Shown: one piece after another, positions 46,101 through 57,344 of the stretch
Position numbering within the stretch: the first letter of the stretch is position 1
How the letters are laid out: each line of letters opens with the position of its first letter
Notes under the pieces: generated by a model
What the model was told of the DNA's origin: nothing
Database searches by the model: none
Seen by the model: the letters and a program-made list of their open reading frames with translations, nothing else
NCBI RefSeq assembly: GCF_036588685.1
Contig: NC_086380.1
Coordinates: 66,042,180 to 66,106,179 of the forward strand
Direction of reading: 5' to 3'
Source of the DNA: Mytilus trossulus
Taxonomy: Eukaryota; Mollusca; Bivalvia; Mytilida; Mytilidae
DNA length: 64,000 nt
Position numbers and translations under genes: made by a program

Positions 46101-48942
46101 TAAGTTCGTGGATGTCGTTTTGATACTGGCTGATGAGTAGTAAGAAACTTTCGTATAAATTGCACCAGAAACATCCCTTCCCTGTTAAAATATTCGTTTG
46201 TATTCGTGTTTCAGGTGCAAAAATCCTTAATTATTTAAATATGTTAAGCGAGTAATAGAAAACGAATACATGTGACCTAAAGATATTATTAGTTACACAG
46301 TGTGCAATTGTCCTAATACGAGAATTCAGAGGGTCGAGTGAGGCGAATTTATCCGGATTTTGTTAAATTACATATTATTATATTCAATTGAAATTCAAAT
46401 TTATTTTAGATTTTTTTTATCTAAAACTGATAAAAAATAAAATCTGAGGATAATAAAGCAACTCATTTTTGTTTTTTTAGGTCAATGGTATAAGGGAGAT
46501 AATTCCAATTGATGTAATGAAAAAGTGTACTGAAATTGATCAGGACAATAGCCTATGAGCCAATAAAATTGCGAGAAATTACAATTCAGGATAAAATTAT
46601 ATATCTTCAGGTCACATGTATTTTTTCAGTTTTCGATACATATGTATACGAACTTACCGATTTCTATAAGTTACTCCGTTTGTTCCACATTCAGGATGGT
46701 CGCCATAGGTAAAACAGTCTTGTTTCTGTATAGAACGACATCCCCAGCTAGACAAGATATCACCCCAATTTTGTCCATTACAGACTGAAAAGGAAAATTT
46801 ACCATATTTTGATAGCAAGCTAGACTTGCAAGTATTAAATGATATATAAAAGCACATATTAAAAAAAGCAGAGCCTTGGATTAGCAAATCAGAGTTGTGG
46901 TATGCTTGGTCAATAATCGATTGCTGTTTAACATCACTTTATAAACAACCCGTTATTTTCGCGCGGCTATGCATATTATGGTGAAGGAAGCTTCAGAATC
47001 TAAAGCATCATGGGTAATTTCATTGTTCATATCCCAAAATGAACAAAAAAAGTTATGTCATTGGTTAAATTTCCATTGTTTCTGACACTTTTGACCAATC
47101 AGGACGTTTTGGTGTAAACTTTTGAAAATATTACCTAGGATGCATTAGATTCTGAAACGGCGAATTGACTTTCACGCACCTACCAAATGCAGGTCTCAAA
47201 CTATCAACCTATGTGTTGACGGGTTAATAAAAGGGTAGACGAATTGTTAAAACCACTCGGCTCCCAAGTTCCCCCTTTTTACAACAATGAATACAAATAA
47301 AGAATGAATAGAGACAAATATGTCACTGGAAGTCACGAGAATCATGCGTGTCAATTTTTTTCGGATTTCTTTCAATAGTTTTATTGGCTAATATTTGTAA
47401 ATAAAATTCAAGTTAATACAAAATACTTCTGAAAAACGAAAAATAACTTGCTATCAATTTGGTGCTAAAAATTTACATTTTTGGTTACGTATTAGTGACA
47501 AGAGTTCAAATGCGAAACAACCAAGCAAAGATAAAACAAAACCTAACGGAATTAAATTAACTACAAAAGGAGAAAGACCGGAAGTTCAAAGCCGACACGG
47601 AAAGTGTATCCTGTTATGCTTACATTGTGAGAAGCGCATATGCGCATCAACTAAATGCAACACTCGGGAATTAGTCACAATTCACATATCGGCCGTCTAT
47701 TTCGTATTTAGAATGGACCCTTGGACCTTGAGCAATATCTTTGCGAAAAACCTATTCTATTCTGATAAATTTATTAGTTAATAATCAATTGCACAAGACT
47801 AATAAAAACAAAAGGTTCTTATTCTTAAAAACTCAAATCGAAAGAACTTTGTCATAATGGTTTGGTTCAATTTTTGTTGAATTTTCTTTCACAAAAATGA
47901 TGTGTTTATCTAAGCAATCTTAACAGATTCTTAATATATAATTTTTTACAAAAGCCCAAAAGATCATGATTGATGAAAACCTTTAAGAACTTTTTTTGAA
48001 GGAATGTAGCGCATACATGTACTATATATATGTATTAGTGTTTTATCATTATTCGGCAAATATTTTTTTTCAGAAACATTTAGAGTGGTATCTCGTATCA
48101 TATTTCAAAATTCTTTAATTTAGTTAAAATACTTTTTGTATGAGATAGCGTACTTTCGTGTAATGCTGCACATATTAATGATGAAGGAAAATGAAAAATG
48201 GTTCGTGTGAAACATTGTTTCAAGGCAACCTCAATAAGACTGGCATTAACTGTATATCTAAATTTCTATTGTTGAACTTACTAGTTATTATCTGTGGCTC
48301 ACTGCTTTAGTTAGTTAAATCGGTGTTTTATTGATGTACAAATAAAATGTATATACATCCAAGATGATATCTCAACATTCAACATGGTATCGTCCCTCCT
48401 TTTAATGGACATTATCTCGTCCTGATTTGCATGCTATTTTTGTCAGTTATCCATCCATTCATCTCTATATATTCATATTCAATCACAAACTTTACATAAC
48501 ATTTACAGCAAAGGTAAAGATAATATATATGACTAGCTAGCTTGTTAGCTGAACCATGAAAGGATAATAAGGTTAACTATACTCTCCCCTCCAATTATGA
48601 GTCGTCTAGTCATGACGATCGATATGTTGGTTATCTGTTGGACTAGTTACTCTTGAAGGAGGGTAGAATACCTAACCTAATAATGACTTAACGATTCTTC
48701 AAGCAAACCATTTAATCAAAGACATTACCTTTACTTACACACTCAATGCATGTTGCTGTAATACGAAGGTCAGACGATGATCGTTCTATCATTATCATCA
48801 AAATTTAAACAGCAATAAGGCAACCATATATTCAATAAGAATAGTTATCGTCTAGTGTAGGCAATTTTTGGTGGTTTTCTTAATTCAAAAGATTCTTACC
48901 AGACACAATACACACACAACACACTGCTAGAGCTAACTTCAT
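43072..48942 (-). CDS. Kazal-type protease inhibitor 2, secreted, two Kazal domains (158 aa)
   Basis: Four exons (48900-48942, 46658-46784, 45426-45665, 43072-43138), 477 nt in total, phases 1, 2, 2. Signal peptide MKLALAVCCVCIVS. Domain 1: CRSIQKQDC, CGTNGVTYRNRC, CNDKSIHVASIGAC. Linker of Thr/Ser/Gly (SPTGSSGGGQVGSGPV). Domain 2: CVQLSHIPCENDLETIC, GSDGSTYVNSC, CTHRELTIASFDKC. It is the tandem paralogue of the gene at 32922-38232: same strand, same exon number and phases, exons 1 and 4 identical in length, most differences in the linker and around the reactive sites. The position two residues after the second Cys is Thr in domain 1 and Asn in domain 2, against Gln and Ala in the first gene, so the two proteins may inhibit different proteases. 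Function inferred from the family. Confidence 0.92.
43257..43895 (+). repeat. Diverged tandem duplication in Kazal 2 intron 3
   Basis: ggacaatgctgttgat at about 43287 recurs as ggacaatgttgttgat about 424 bp later, and cttttgttttccacata, aagttccgggtcga and agatgacaat..gaat also recur in order. Two copies, non-coding. Confidence 0.6.
44430..44800 (+). repeat. Diverged direct repeats in Kazal 2 intron 3
   Basis: Two units about 180 bp apart share ttaaacaa.tttaaaaca, aaattccatt.ga and catggacgtttttt/aatggacattttt followed by taggaatatt.atg. Confidence 0.45.
45005..45180 (+). repeat. ggtatgattgccaatgag-family fragment
   Basis: gtaaaaccattcgaatagg, cacatcaacaaacaact and actgaacaacaggtgcctg correspond to the second half of the family as in 38780-38900. 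Confidence 0.55.
45238..45362. mobile_element. Small hAT-like MITE, CAG(A/T)GGCGGATYTAG ends
   Basis: The left end CAGAGGCGGATTTAGG and the right end reverse complemented CAGTGGCGGATCTAGA form inverted repeats about 125 bp apart. I recognise CAGTGGCGGATCTAG as a common end of hAT-derived MITEs. A clear 8-bp target duplication was not seen. Lies in Kazal 2 intron 3. Confidence 0.7.
45426..45665 (-). CDS. Kazal 2 exon 3
   Basis: Acceptor ataatctag, donor AATTC|GTAAGTAT. Seventy-nine full codons covering the end of domain 1, the linker and most of domain 2. The acceptor lacks a strong pyrimidine tract, but the phase and similarity to 34880-35131 fix it. Confidence 0.92.
46658..46784 (-). CDS. 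Kazal 2 exon 2
   Basis: Acceptor ccttttcag at 46785, donor AATCG|GTAAGT. Encodes CNGQNWGDILSSWGCRSIQ and GDHPECGTNGVTYRN. Confidence 0.92.
46947..47225. mobile_element. MITE-like inverted repeat in Kazal 2 intron 1
   Basis: Outer ends aacccgt / acgggtt and an inner inverted pair cttcagaatctaaagcatc / gatgcattagattctgaa with tgggtaat / attaccta. About 280 bp, non-coding. Confidence 0.6.
48900..48942 (-). CDS. Kazal 2 exon 1 (signal peptide)
   Basis: ATG at 48942 to TCTG|GTAAGA, 14 codons plus one base. Confidence 0.9.
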
Positions 48943-50217
48943 TGTTGCTACCTTGAAATAAGATTTATTTGTGAATGAACATGGAATTCCACTTGTCTTA
49001 TCTATTACTTTAGAACGTGACTATTTGAGGGTCAAAAGGTCAATAGTATGATTAACGTAAGTAAGTTCGTTCTAAATTAGTTCCCGTGTTTACGTAAATA
49101 TTATATACAAACAGTATGATCTAGATAGAGGAGAACATTTATAACAAACAAAAACACAATTTGAATACCAAAGTGATCAACCATTTAACTTAAAAAGGGG
49201 TATGTTTTTTTTGCCTGAGTCAGAACAAAATTTTCGCGAAAATTAAAAAAAAAAGTTTTTCGACGCTATCAATCAATTTTTTTTCTTCAAATTTGAATAC
49301 TATAAGATGTGTAGAAAATCCGTATTAAGAATATTTTTTTTGGGTCATCTGCTTGACCACAATATATAGTTTTCATTAAATTGGAGATCAGCATATTTTT
49401 TAAGGTAAAAGCCATACTACCGCACTCTTTTCAGCTTAAATAATCGTTCCCCATAGCTGAATCAAAATACATGTTTTTCAAAACCATTACGTTTAAAAAA
49501 GAAAAGAAGGGGGCTCCAAAGGTGTATTTTAAAAATAGTCACATAACTCTCAGACAACAATCTTAATAAAATGGCGTCTGAACTCTTACGAGTTAGTAAA
49601 ACTAATCTTAGATTTCACAACCGGAAAGCCCTTGGGGGTCACTTCCATACTTTATTGATAGGAGTGTCGCTGGGTTTCTGTTACACTACCCTTTTCATAT
49701 ATTTAGATCTTAAAAATGTATACCTTTTCATATATTGCGTAGGTAAAATGTAACTTTTTCCCATATTGTTTGTATTTCGTTTAGTGTGTTATGTAACATT
49801 GGAATACCAAAGTGCCAAAAGAGAGAAAATTGGTTAATAAAACACATTCGGGAACACCAAGAAAGATGACTGACGAAGTTTTGTGAACTTTATTCTATAG
49901 TTCTGATAGTTTTTCCGACCTATTCACATGTTTTTAAGCCTGAAAATGAGACTTATTCCACCGGCACGTCCTATCACCTTGTATATAGGATGAGTGGACA
50001 TCCCGAGAGAAAACAATCCTTAGAGTTGTGCATGTTTATGTAACACATGTCACAGAAAGTGGTTCTTATATAATTATAACAATGCAAGGACAAATGTTCT
50101 GTTAGTTCACCGTTCTGTTCTTATCTTGTTCAGTACACTTGTGCTCATATATTTCATAATTCACTAATTCAAATTTCTCATTTTGATAGGTAAAACCTGT
50201 CATAAATATTTTTGTTA
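48943..50217. other. Upstream region of Kazal 2 and spacer
   Basis: Should contain the Kazal 2 promoter. AT-rich, no exon or known repeat recognised; the 60-codon open frame at 49571-49753 has no supporting feature. Confidence 0.3.
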
Positions 50218-50254
50218 ACCATTTAGTCCAGCAGCTAAGTCTAATATTTTGGGA

Positions 50255-50870
50255 CAATTGATCACTTTATGGTAAAAGCATGAAACTTTGCATAGTGTCA
50301 GTTATGATGCTTATAAACATAATTGGTTATGGAGCCATAAAAACAAAATCCACAATGGCCGCTTATTTCAAAATGGCCGCCAACAGTTATGAAGCAGAGT
50401 CCAAAAATATAGTATAATTTAACATTTGAAAATAAAAGCATAAAACTTGGCATATTGCTAGTTATGATGATTACTATTCTTTTCTGAATATGGAATGATA
50501 AAAAAAATTCCATAATGGCCGCCAATTTAAAAATGGCCGTTAACAGTCATGAGGCAGAGTCCCAAAATATGGTTTAATTTATCATTTGAAAATAAAAGCA
50601 CAACACTTTGCACATTGCTAGTTATGGTGCTTATTAATCTTTAATGAATATGGAACAATCAAAAATAATTCCATAATGGCCAACAAATTCAAAATGGCCG
50701 TCAACAGTCATGAGGCAGAGTCCCCCCAAAAAATGGTATAATTGATCATTTGAAAATAAAAGCACACAACTTTGCATATTGCTAGTTATGATGCTTATTA
50801 ATCTTTTCTGAATATGGAACAATCAAAAATAATTCCTTAATGGCCGACAAATTCAAAATGGCCATCAAAC
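50255..50870 (+). repeat. Left subterminal array, period about 161 bp, four units
   Basis: agttatgatg/agttatggtg occurs at 50300, 50460, 50620 and 50784. Doublets aatggccgc...aaaatggccg start at about 50350, 50511, 50672 and 50836. Units share caacagt.atgaggcagagtcc and aaaataaaagca. Confidence 0.85.
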
Positions 50871-50994
50871 GTCTTATTATCAGAAACTATATCGTGTATA
50901 TCTAGAAAGCTATTAACAATCAACAAATATTTGTGCTTTGCAAAGCTTTCAGGATTTCAGGTCATCAAATCTTGAATTACATACTTTTTGTTTG

Positions 50995-51085
50995 TCTTTT
51001 TTAACTTTTTCAATTCAAGCATCACTGATTCGTTATTTGTAGACGAAACACGCGTCTGGCATACAGAAGTTATCCTCAAGGAATA
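50995..51085 (-). repeat. cgcgtttcgtc-family fragment inside the 3.8-kb element
   Basis: aagcatcactgattcg and gacgaaacacgcgtctggc, inverted relative to the 14110 copy. A later insertion. Confidence 0.65.
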
Positions 51086-51149
51086 TAAACTAATTTACGA
51101 TCATAGTTCTTACAACCACGTTCAGGGTATCAAGTGTAGAATATGACAA

Positions 51150-53107
51150 ACCGACTAAATCAATAACATTGATTGGGCAAATTCCATCCTATGCCAAGAC
51201 ATTAAAGATGAAAAACGTATATGCCCATTAGATTCTAAACGTCTCAATGTCGGTGCTGGTTATCAATCTTTAGCTGACAATATTAATAAGTTTGATGAAC
51301 TACGATTGATGCCTGAAGGCATTATGTGTGCATTGTAAACTTAGATGAGGGATCTGGAATAGCACAGTCTTTTATTGACCAAAAAGGCATTCAATATGTC
51401 GAATCTGAGAAGGAAAGACAAATCAATGGTATTGCATTTTCAGAACTTGTCTCTTATATAAATGAAACAAGGTCATGCGATAAGAACATAAGTGTTTACA
51501 AATTGTCAAATTTATGTAATCTAACTTTTTAGGGAAATCATAACATGTCTAGGTGCAGATGTTTCATCTCGAGTTAATAGCACACGACTAAAACACAGAA
51601 TTGTAATTTCCCTAACTTAGATGCTTACAAACAAGGTCTCGAAAACATTCTTGCTTTCAACGATGACATCGGTTCTGCATTGAAGAGAGTCTATTTAGAA
51701 GACTTTGATAATGAGTTTGTCAACATATTAAATGCAGCTACGTTTGTTCGTAAAGATATTTTCGCATCAAATTCAGAATTGCATGGAACCTTCCCAAAGG
51801 GATATCAGGAAGCTTCTGTACCCCAGTCATTACTTACTTTGGTCAGTATGATTCAGTTTGGAATCACTATTCAGGGTCCTTCATATTCTCAGTTAACATT
51901 AACAATAGCATATCTTCTTATATATAGTTGTTCAAAGAAACTAGTATCTAACCGTCACATGAAAGATGATGAACCTCCAGTTTGTGCTTATTTTGGAATC
52001 ATGATACATGTTAGACTAGAACACGTGATCTTCTAGATACTTTCTTCAAACTTGGACTGTGTCTCCTACGACCGAGTGTTATAAATTTCTACTTCCATAG
52101 CCTATGATGTTTGTCATCGTTATGTCCAAGAATGTATTGTTTGCCCTATCAATCTACTACAAAATGTATTTATTCCAACTGCCGTAGACAACATTGATCA
52201 CAATCCAAGCAGCATCTCGTTAAAAGATTCATTCCATGGTACAGGTATATCTTTTATCGAACATATTTCAGGGGATGTTCAAGACGTTATTTAAACATTT
52301 TACCGAACCTGAACCTATGTTGAAATACCAGAGTGTCTCTTTTACCAGAGAGTTATTCAAATCTTCCACCAGCTGTACTTAGATTCAGCAAACCAGATAT
52401 CACATTAGTTGAAGGAGAACTTTAAATTGGTATGTCCAAATTTCCAGCTGCATTAAAAGAAGAATTACAATGGCTGAACAGCTGTGGATAGGTTTTGGCA
52501 CTGGAAATTTCAATTCATGGAGTGTGCCTTGCTCTAGGACCATTGAAATCGAAAGACTTTCCACTTTTCAATTCATTTACCGGTTGTGACACAGTCTCAG
52601 ATTTTTCTGGGAAAGGTAAGAAATCAGCTTGGGACACATGGTCCGTATATGAGGAGTTGTCAGAAGCATTTCAGCAGGTTATTAAGAATAAAAATGAAAT
52701 GGAAATTTTAAAAGTGTGAAAGTAATAGAATGATGTGTTGTGCTTTTGTATGATCGTTCTAGTACAGCTTATATGGTGAATAATTTAAGAAAACAGTTAT
52801 TCACGCAGAAGACAAGAACAATTGACAATATTCCTCCAACACGATATGCATTTCTCCATTGAACATGCGAAACGTGCGGCTTACCAAGGTAGTTTTATTT
52901 GGGGCAATTGTTTAGTGTCAAACCCAAGTATGCAACACCAGAATTACTTGGGTACCATTCTGGTCTGTGCTTGCTGAAGCTTCAATGTTATGCTAAGAGT
53001 GTAGATGTAAGAAAGGATGCCAAGGAGCATGTTAATTCTTAAAAGCAGCATTAAAATGCACAGCATTATGCAACTGCTCATTGGACTGTGAAAGAAAAAC
53101 TGATTGA
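51150..53107 (+). pseudogene. Decayed orphan-family gene (GCDTVSDFSGKGKK, Cys-rich C-terminus)
   Basis: Ordered plus-strand fragments: CQDIKDEKRICPLDSKRLNV (about 51195-51255); NGIAFSELVSYINETRSCD (51425-51485); an uninterrupted 118-codon piece (51680-52036) with FVRKDIFASNSELHGTFPKG and SVPQSLLTLVSMIQFG; VDNIDHNPSS and DSFHGTGISFIEHISGDVQD (about 52185-52290); FNSFTGCDTVSDFSGKGKKS then AWDTWSVYEELSEAF (about 52566-52670); TRTIDNIPPTRYAFLH (about 52815-52860); and ALKCTALCNCSLDC before TGA at 53105-53107. Several frameshifts and stops, and an apparent internal deletion between LDEGSGIA and the NGIAFSELV segment. I know the family only as an uncharacterised, high-copy invertebrate and fish gene; no catalytic motif is obvious. 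It lies between the subterminal arrays of the 3.8-kb element, which suggests it is the element's own gene. Confidence 0.72.
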
Positions 53108-53355
53108 GACTGTGCTTTCTTTTGATTTTTTCCCGCATTTGTATCATATTTTAATTATAATTTTAATCTGCTATTATGTTAAATAGTTACTTGTGAGTTT
53201 TTTTTTATTTCTTATCTCATTGCATAAAAAAGAAATACTAGTACTCCTTTCACTGATTCAATACTGCATATGTTTGTTTTTTTCATTTTCTCAGGAAAAA
53301 TTGTGAAATTTTCTAAGGTCAGGTATAAATTGTGAAAAAATAAGAACTCGTCAAA

Positions 53356-53891
53356 GGAGCCATTTTGAGTTGTATCGGCCATTTTTATTTCATAGTAAAT
53401 GTCACCTGTTACATTTAATAATATGTTGGTATAAACTTGCTTGAATTGAAATAAATGATCCAACTATTTTTTATTAATTTTTATAACATATTCAAAACCA
53501 AACGTCAAATTTTGACCGGTTAAACGGCGCCATTTTGAATATTGCCACCATTTTGAAAATATTATCTATGCACCCAGGCATAACTTATCAGTTATAGGCC
53601 TTTCTCGATATCAAATGATCAGTTTCACGGATTTGGTAGCTTTCTATCACACAATGATGGTGTATACATACGAATACTGTCAAACTTAGACATTTTGACG
53701 TGCCATTTAGAATTTGGACGCCATTTTGATGATTTCTGTATTATATGGTTAATAAAAATAATAATTGACATATCTTTATTGTATTTCCTGAAGTTTGTGA
53801 TATCTTCTGAACTCATTAAAATTGGAAGACTTTATCAAGTGAATTATGTTATACTTATGTTGGTCATCTTGAATTTGGCGGCCATATTGGA
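53356..53891 (-). repeat. Right subterminal array, four mirrored doublets
   Basis: Reverse-complement doublets of aaaatggc(c/g) lie at about 53356-53386, 53526-53556, 53698-53729 and 53862-53891. Sequence between doublets is much more diverged than on the left, but the spacing (164-172 bp) is regular. Confidence 0.7.
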
Positions 53892-54194
53892 TTTTTTTTC
53901 GTGGCTCCATATCTGAATTTTGTCTACCCCCCTTAATCTTTCACTATGCCAAGTTTCATGCTTTTACCATCAATTATTCTGATATCCGCTGGACTAATTG
54001 GTCATTTAGTGAATTTAGTGATTGTGTGCTTAAAACATTAATTTAACATTTACGATTGACACAGTATGCATAAAAGTGCAATTGAAATTTTATTTTTTTC
54101 TCTTAATTTTGGTATACATTTTAAAAACGTCGTGCTATAAGCTCTGTTGTCCCCTGGTAATGATTGGTTCCTCGCTTGCATACTTAGATAGATA

Positions 54195-55170
54195 TTAACT
54201 CATCATAGATACCAAGATTGAAAATATATATTTGCGCCAGACGCACGTTTCGTTTACAAAAGACTCATCAGTGACGCTCGATTCATGAAAAATTGTTAAG
54301 CCAAACAAAGTACGAAGTTGGAGATCATTTAGGACCAAAAAATGCTGCCAAATACAGCTAAGGTAATATTTCCTAAGGGAGACAGCTTTAGTGTTTCAAA
54401 AATTCAAAATTTTGAAAACAGTTACGTTAAAGTTATGACCATATCAATGATATTTCATGTCACCACAGAAGTGCTGATTACTGTGCTGGTGATACCCTTG
54501 GGGAATATGCAATTTGGAAGCACAAATACAAATAAAGACATAAATAGGTTTAAATATGGTGAACCTACAAAAGGAAGGTATTTAAACAAATAATCAAGTT
54601 CTAATTTATTATTTATTTATTTAACATATTGCCAGTTCCTCAATTAAATCATACGGCGAAACCTTCCTGTTTTGAAAGTCGTTCGAGTCTTTTTATCACC
54701 TCACCCAGTTAGAAGTTAAACTAATAGTTTATGCAAAGGTGTGTATAAATTCTGTTCAAAATCGCCATGTTGTATTCAAGAGGTAGTAATCGTAAGTATT
54801 TATTATAATTAAACTCATCATAGATACCAGGATTTTAATTCAATATTTATAAAAAGGCAACAGTAGTATACCGCTCTTCAAAACTCGTAAATCTATGGAC
54901 ACAAAACAAAATTGGGGTAACAAACTAAAACTCAGGGGAACGCATCAAATATAAGAGGAGAGCAACGACACAACATAACACACACAGAAACGGACTAAGC
55001 ATTAGACAAAATCCGGTGAGAATAACAAATATAGCAGACGCGCATTTCGTCAACAAAAGACTCATCAGTGACGCTCAAATAAAAGAAATGTTAAAAATGC
55101 CAGATAAAGTACGAAGTTGAAGAGCACTTTGGACCAGATATTCATTTAGTTTTGCCAAATACAGCTATGG
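54195..55170 (+). repeat. Two cgcgtttcgtc copies, the second split by another repeat
   Basis: 54195-54515 is a long copy (catagataccaagattg, cagacgcacgtttcgttta, gaagtgctgattactg, gtgatacccttggggaa). A second copy starts at about 54815, is interrupted at about 54857-55032 by a ggcaacagtagtataccgc fragment, and resumes (gcagacgcgcatttcgtc) to about 55170. 54600-54814 holds nothing recognised. Confidence 0.75.
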
Positions 55171-55177
55171 TTAAATT

Positions 55178-56110
55178 GAGAAAGCAAATGGGGAATGTGT
55201 CAAAGCGACAACAACCTGACCATAGAACAGACATTAGCCGAAGGCCACCAATGGGTCTTCAATGTAGCGAGGATTCCCGCACCCGTCTGTGTCCTTCAGA
55301 TGGCCCCTAAAACATATTTTAACTAGTAGTGATAATGGACGTCATACTAAACTCCGAATTATACACAAGAAACTAAAATTAAAAATCATACAAGACTTAC
55401 AAATGCCAGAGGCTCAGTCCTGACTTGGGACAGGCGCAACATTGCGGCGGGGTTAAACATGTTTATGAGATATCAACCCTATACCTGTAGCCAATGTAGA
55501 AAATTAAACGCATAACAATTCGCACATTAAAATTCAGTTCAAGTGAAGTCCGAGTTCGATGTCAAAAGATGTAACAAAAGAAATTAAATAAAATGACAAT
55601 GATACATAATTAACAACACACTACTGGCAGTTAACTGACATGCCAGCTCCCAGACCTTAATTAAACTGATTGAAAGATTATGTCTTCATCATATAAATAT
55701 TAGGAATAATCTCTACCGTTAGTGGTTTAGTGTCATACTATCATAAAATATATTAGAAGAACATAACCCGTGTCATGCCAACAACTGTTTTTTTTCTTTT
55801 CTTTAAATAAATGCAGAAATAAATGTTCCGATGCAAAGACCCTATACGTGAATCAATATTAAAGCTAAAATATGCAATCTTTAATGATCCGACAACATTA
55901 TCGTAACTATATCCCGTCTAAATAAGTCTGATTAAAAATTTTGTAAGCTTTTGAGGTGAATACTGACATGTTTGCGCTTTGTAAAGAATATTACCAAAGA
56001 AGATTGAATGTGAAATACCTGAACGTATAAGATGTCTGCATGTTCAGTTATATTTACGAATTATTTCCTTGTACCGATGATAAAATTTAGTAAATGTCTT
56101 GACCAGTTTA
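55178..56110 (-). mobile_element. Naiad-type element, 3' part of coding region plus tail
   Basis: On the minus strand, 56110 to about 55820 encodes the end of the reverse transcriptase thumb region (EIIRKYN, RHLIRSGISH, GNILYKAQ, GSLKIAYFSFNIDS) matching 12450-12710, with stops at TGA in place of a Ser codon and a TAA-type break. The tail follows to 55178 (ggcatgacacgggttatg, gacgtccattatcactac in reverse complement). A 5'-truncated dead copy. Confidence 0.8.
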
Positions 56111-56124
56111 TAATAACAATAATC

Positions 56125-57344
56125 ATTTCCTGAGGTAGAAAAGTCTAAGTATTTAAAAAACTTAAAGTTTCGTTAACAGTTAATTTACAATTATGAACAT
56201 ATAGCACTAAATAGAAGCAACACTAGATAAACTTGGTAACAAACAATGGTCGATTTTATACTAGAAGCTTATAATAGTTAGTACAATGTAACACGATTTC
56301 TGTAACAATCGTAGGTATGAACATAATGTTTATACGTTTCATCTGTTTCTTCAGTTTTTATTTATATTAAAAATTGGATATTGTATAAATGGCAATCAGG
56401 CAACTATCAGTAGACAATTTCAGATCAAGTTTCAGAAATTTCTATCAATGGTAGAGTTAAGCAAGATTTTATGCATTTTCAGTAATATTTTTATGAGTAA
56501 TCAGCTGGTAATATGATCATTAATTTTCATTTAGTAAACAGTTATTCTGTCCTGTAAAACAGTGAAAATTGAAGAAAACATTTCGTTCCATATAAGATTA
56601 TAACCATCACCAGAAGTATTACATGTTAATCCCTTGTATCCCTGCTAACTAGTTAAAATAGTGCTTTTAAACACCCATGATATATATCTATGGCTCGGAC
56701 ATTTTTTTCTGTAATGAAATGCAGTGTTAATTTCCTTCAACTGTCAAAACCAAGGAAATATCTTTTTTTACCTTCACGTTATCCAGCGCATCATGATAGA
56801 ATTTAGTACGAATCGATTAAATCGATCAAACATTCATCCCATTTGCATAACAATTATAGTTGAATATGATACAAAAAAATGACTATAAGATGTTGAAAAA
56901 CCACGAATTTCCTCTTTGTCATTACTAAAAGGTGACTTGTGGTCCATTTATACCTAAGGCTTTATTCCCTCATGTGTTTTACTTTCATTTTACTAAATTT
57001 AAATTTTGGCAACTTTTACATATCATATAAGAATTTTTTTAATAAATGACTAGTTGAAGTGTGCATGCTGACTGAACTATCCGTAAAAAAGTTTTCTGAC
57101 TCCATGGAGGTTTCAAAAAGTCCTTACGTAAAACTAAAATGTACGCCGCCATATAACGGATGCCTTTTAGTAAGCATGTGTTGTAACATAAAAAAAATTC
57201 ATTGAACTATTACTGTACATTTCTTAAAGAGTAAAAGAGAAAGGTTTTCTTGTATAGCCCATTGCATGAAATAATGAGAAAAACATCCGAAAAATATCTC
57301 CTAATGCGCCGAGTATGGCTTTCTCTGTCTATACTCATATTCAT
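56125..57344. other. Gene-poor stretch
   Basis: Begins with a short tail of the cgcgtttcgtc family (cctgaggtagaaaagtc, about 56127). No exon or other repeat recognised to 57344. Confidence 0.3.

Larger units (their letters stand above)
50218..54002. mobile_element. 3.8-kb inverted-repeat element carrying an orphan gene
   Basis: Left arm (about 50218-50362) and right arm (about 53876-54002) are inverted copies: ttagtccagc at each end, then atggtaaaagcatgaaact, gcatagtg, tatggagcca and aaaatccac/aatggccgcc. Each end then has a series of four doublets of the word AATGGCC(G), spaced about 161-164 bp on the left and 164-172 bp on the right, in mirrored orientation. Between the arrays, 51150-53107 is a decayed gene of the family also seen at 19252-21480. 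Exact outer borders and a target duplication could not be fixed. The superfamily is not recognised. Confidence 0.7.

Noticed and set aside
48720-48790. Possible extra exon in Kazal 2 intron 1 with a GTAAGT donor
   Set aside because: No acceptor in a fitting phase and no counterpart in Kazal 1.
50255-50870. Regular repeats resembling a CRISPR-like array
   Set aside because: The units are about 161 bp with similar sequence throughout, in a eukaryotic genome. They are subterminal repeats of a transposon-like element.
56060-56064. TGA in the second Naiad copy as another selenocysteine codon
   Set aside because: At this site the first copy has TCA (Ser) in IIRKYNSTCRH, so the TGA is an ordinary nonsense mutation.
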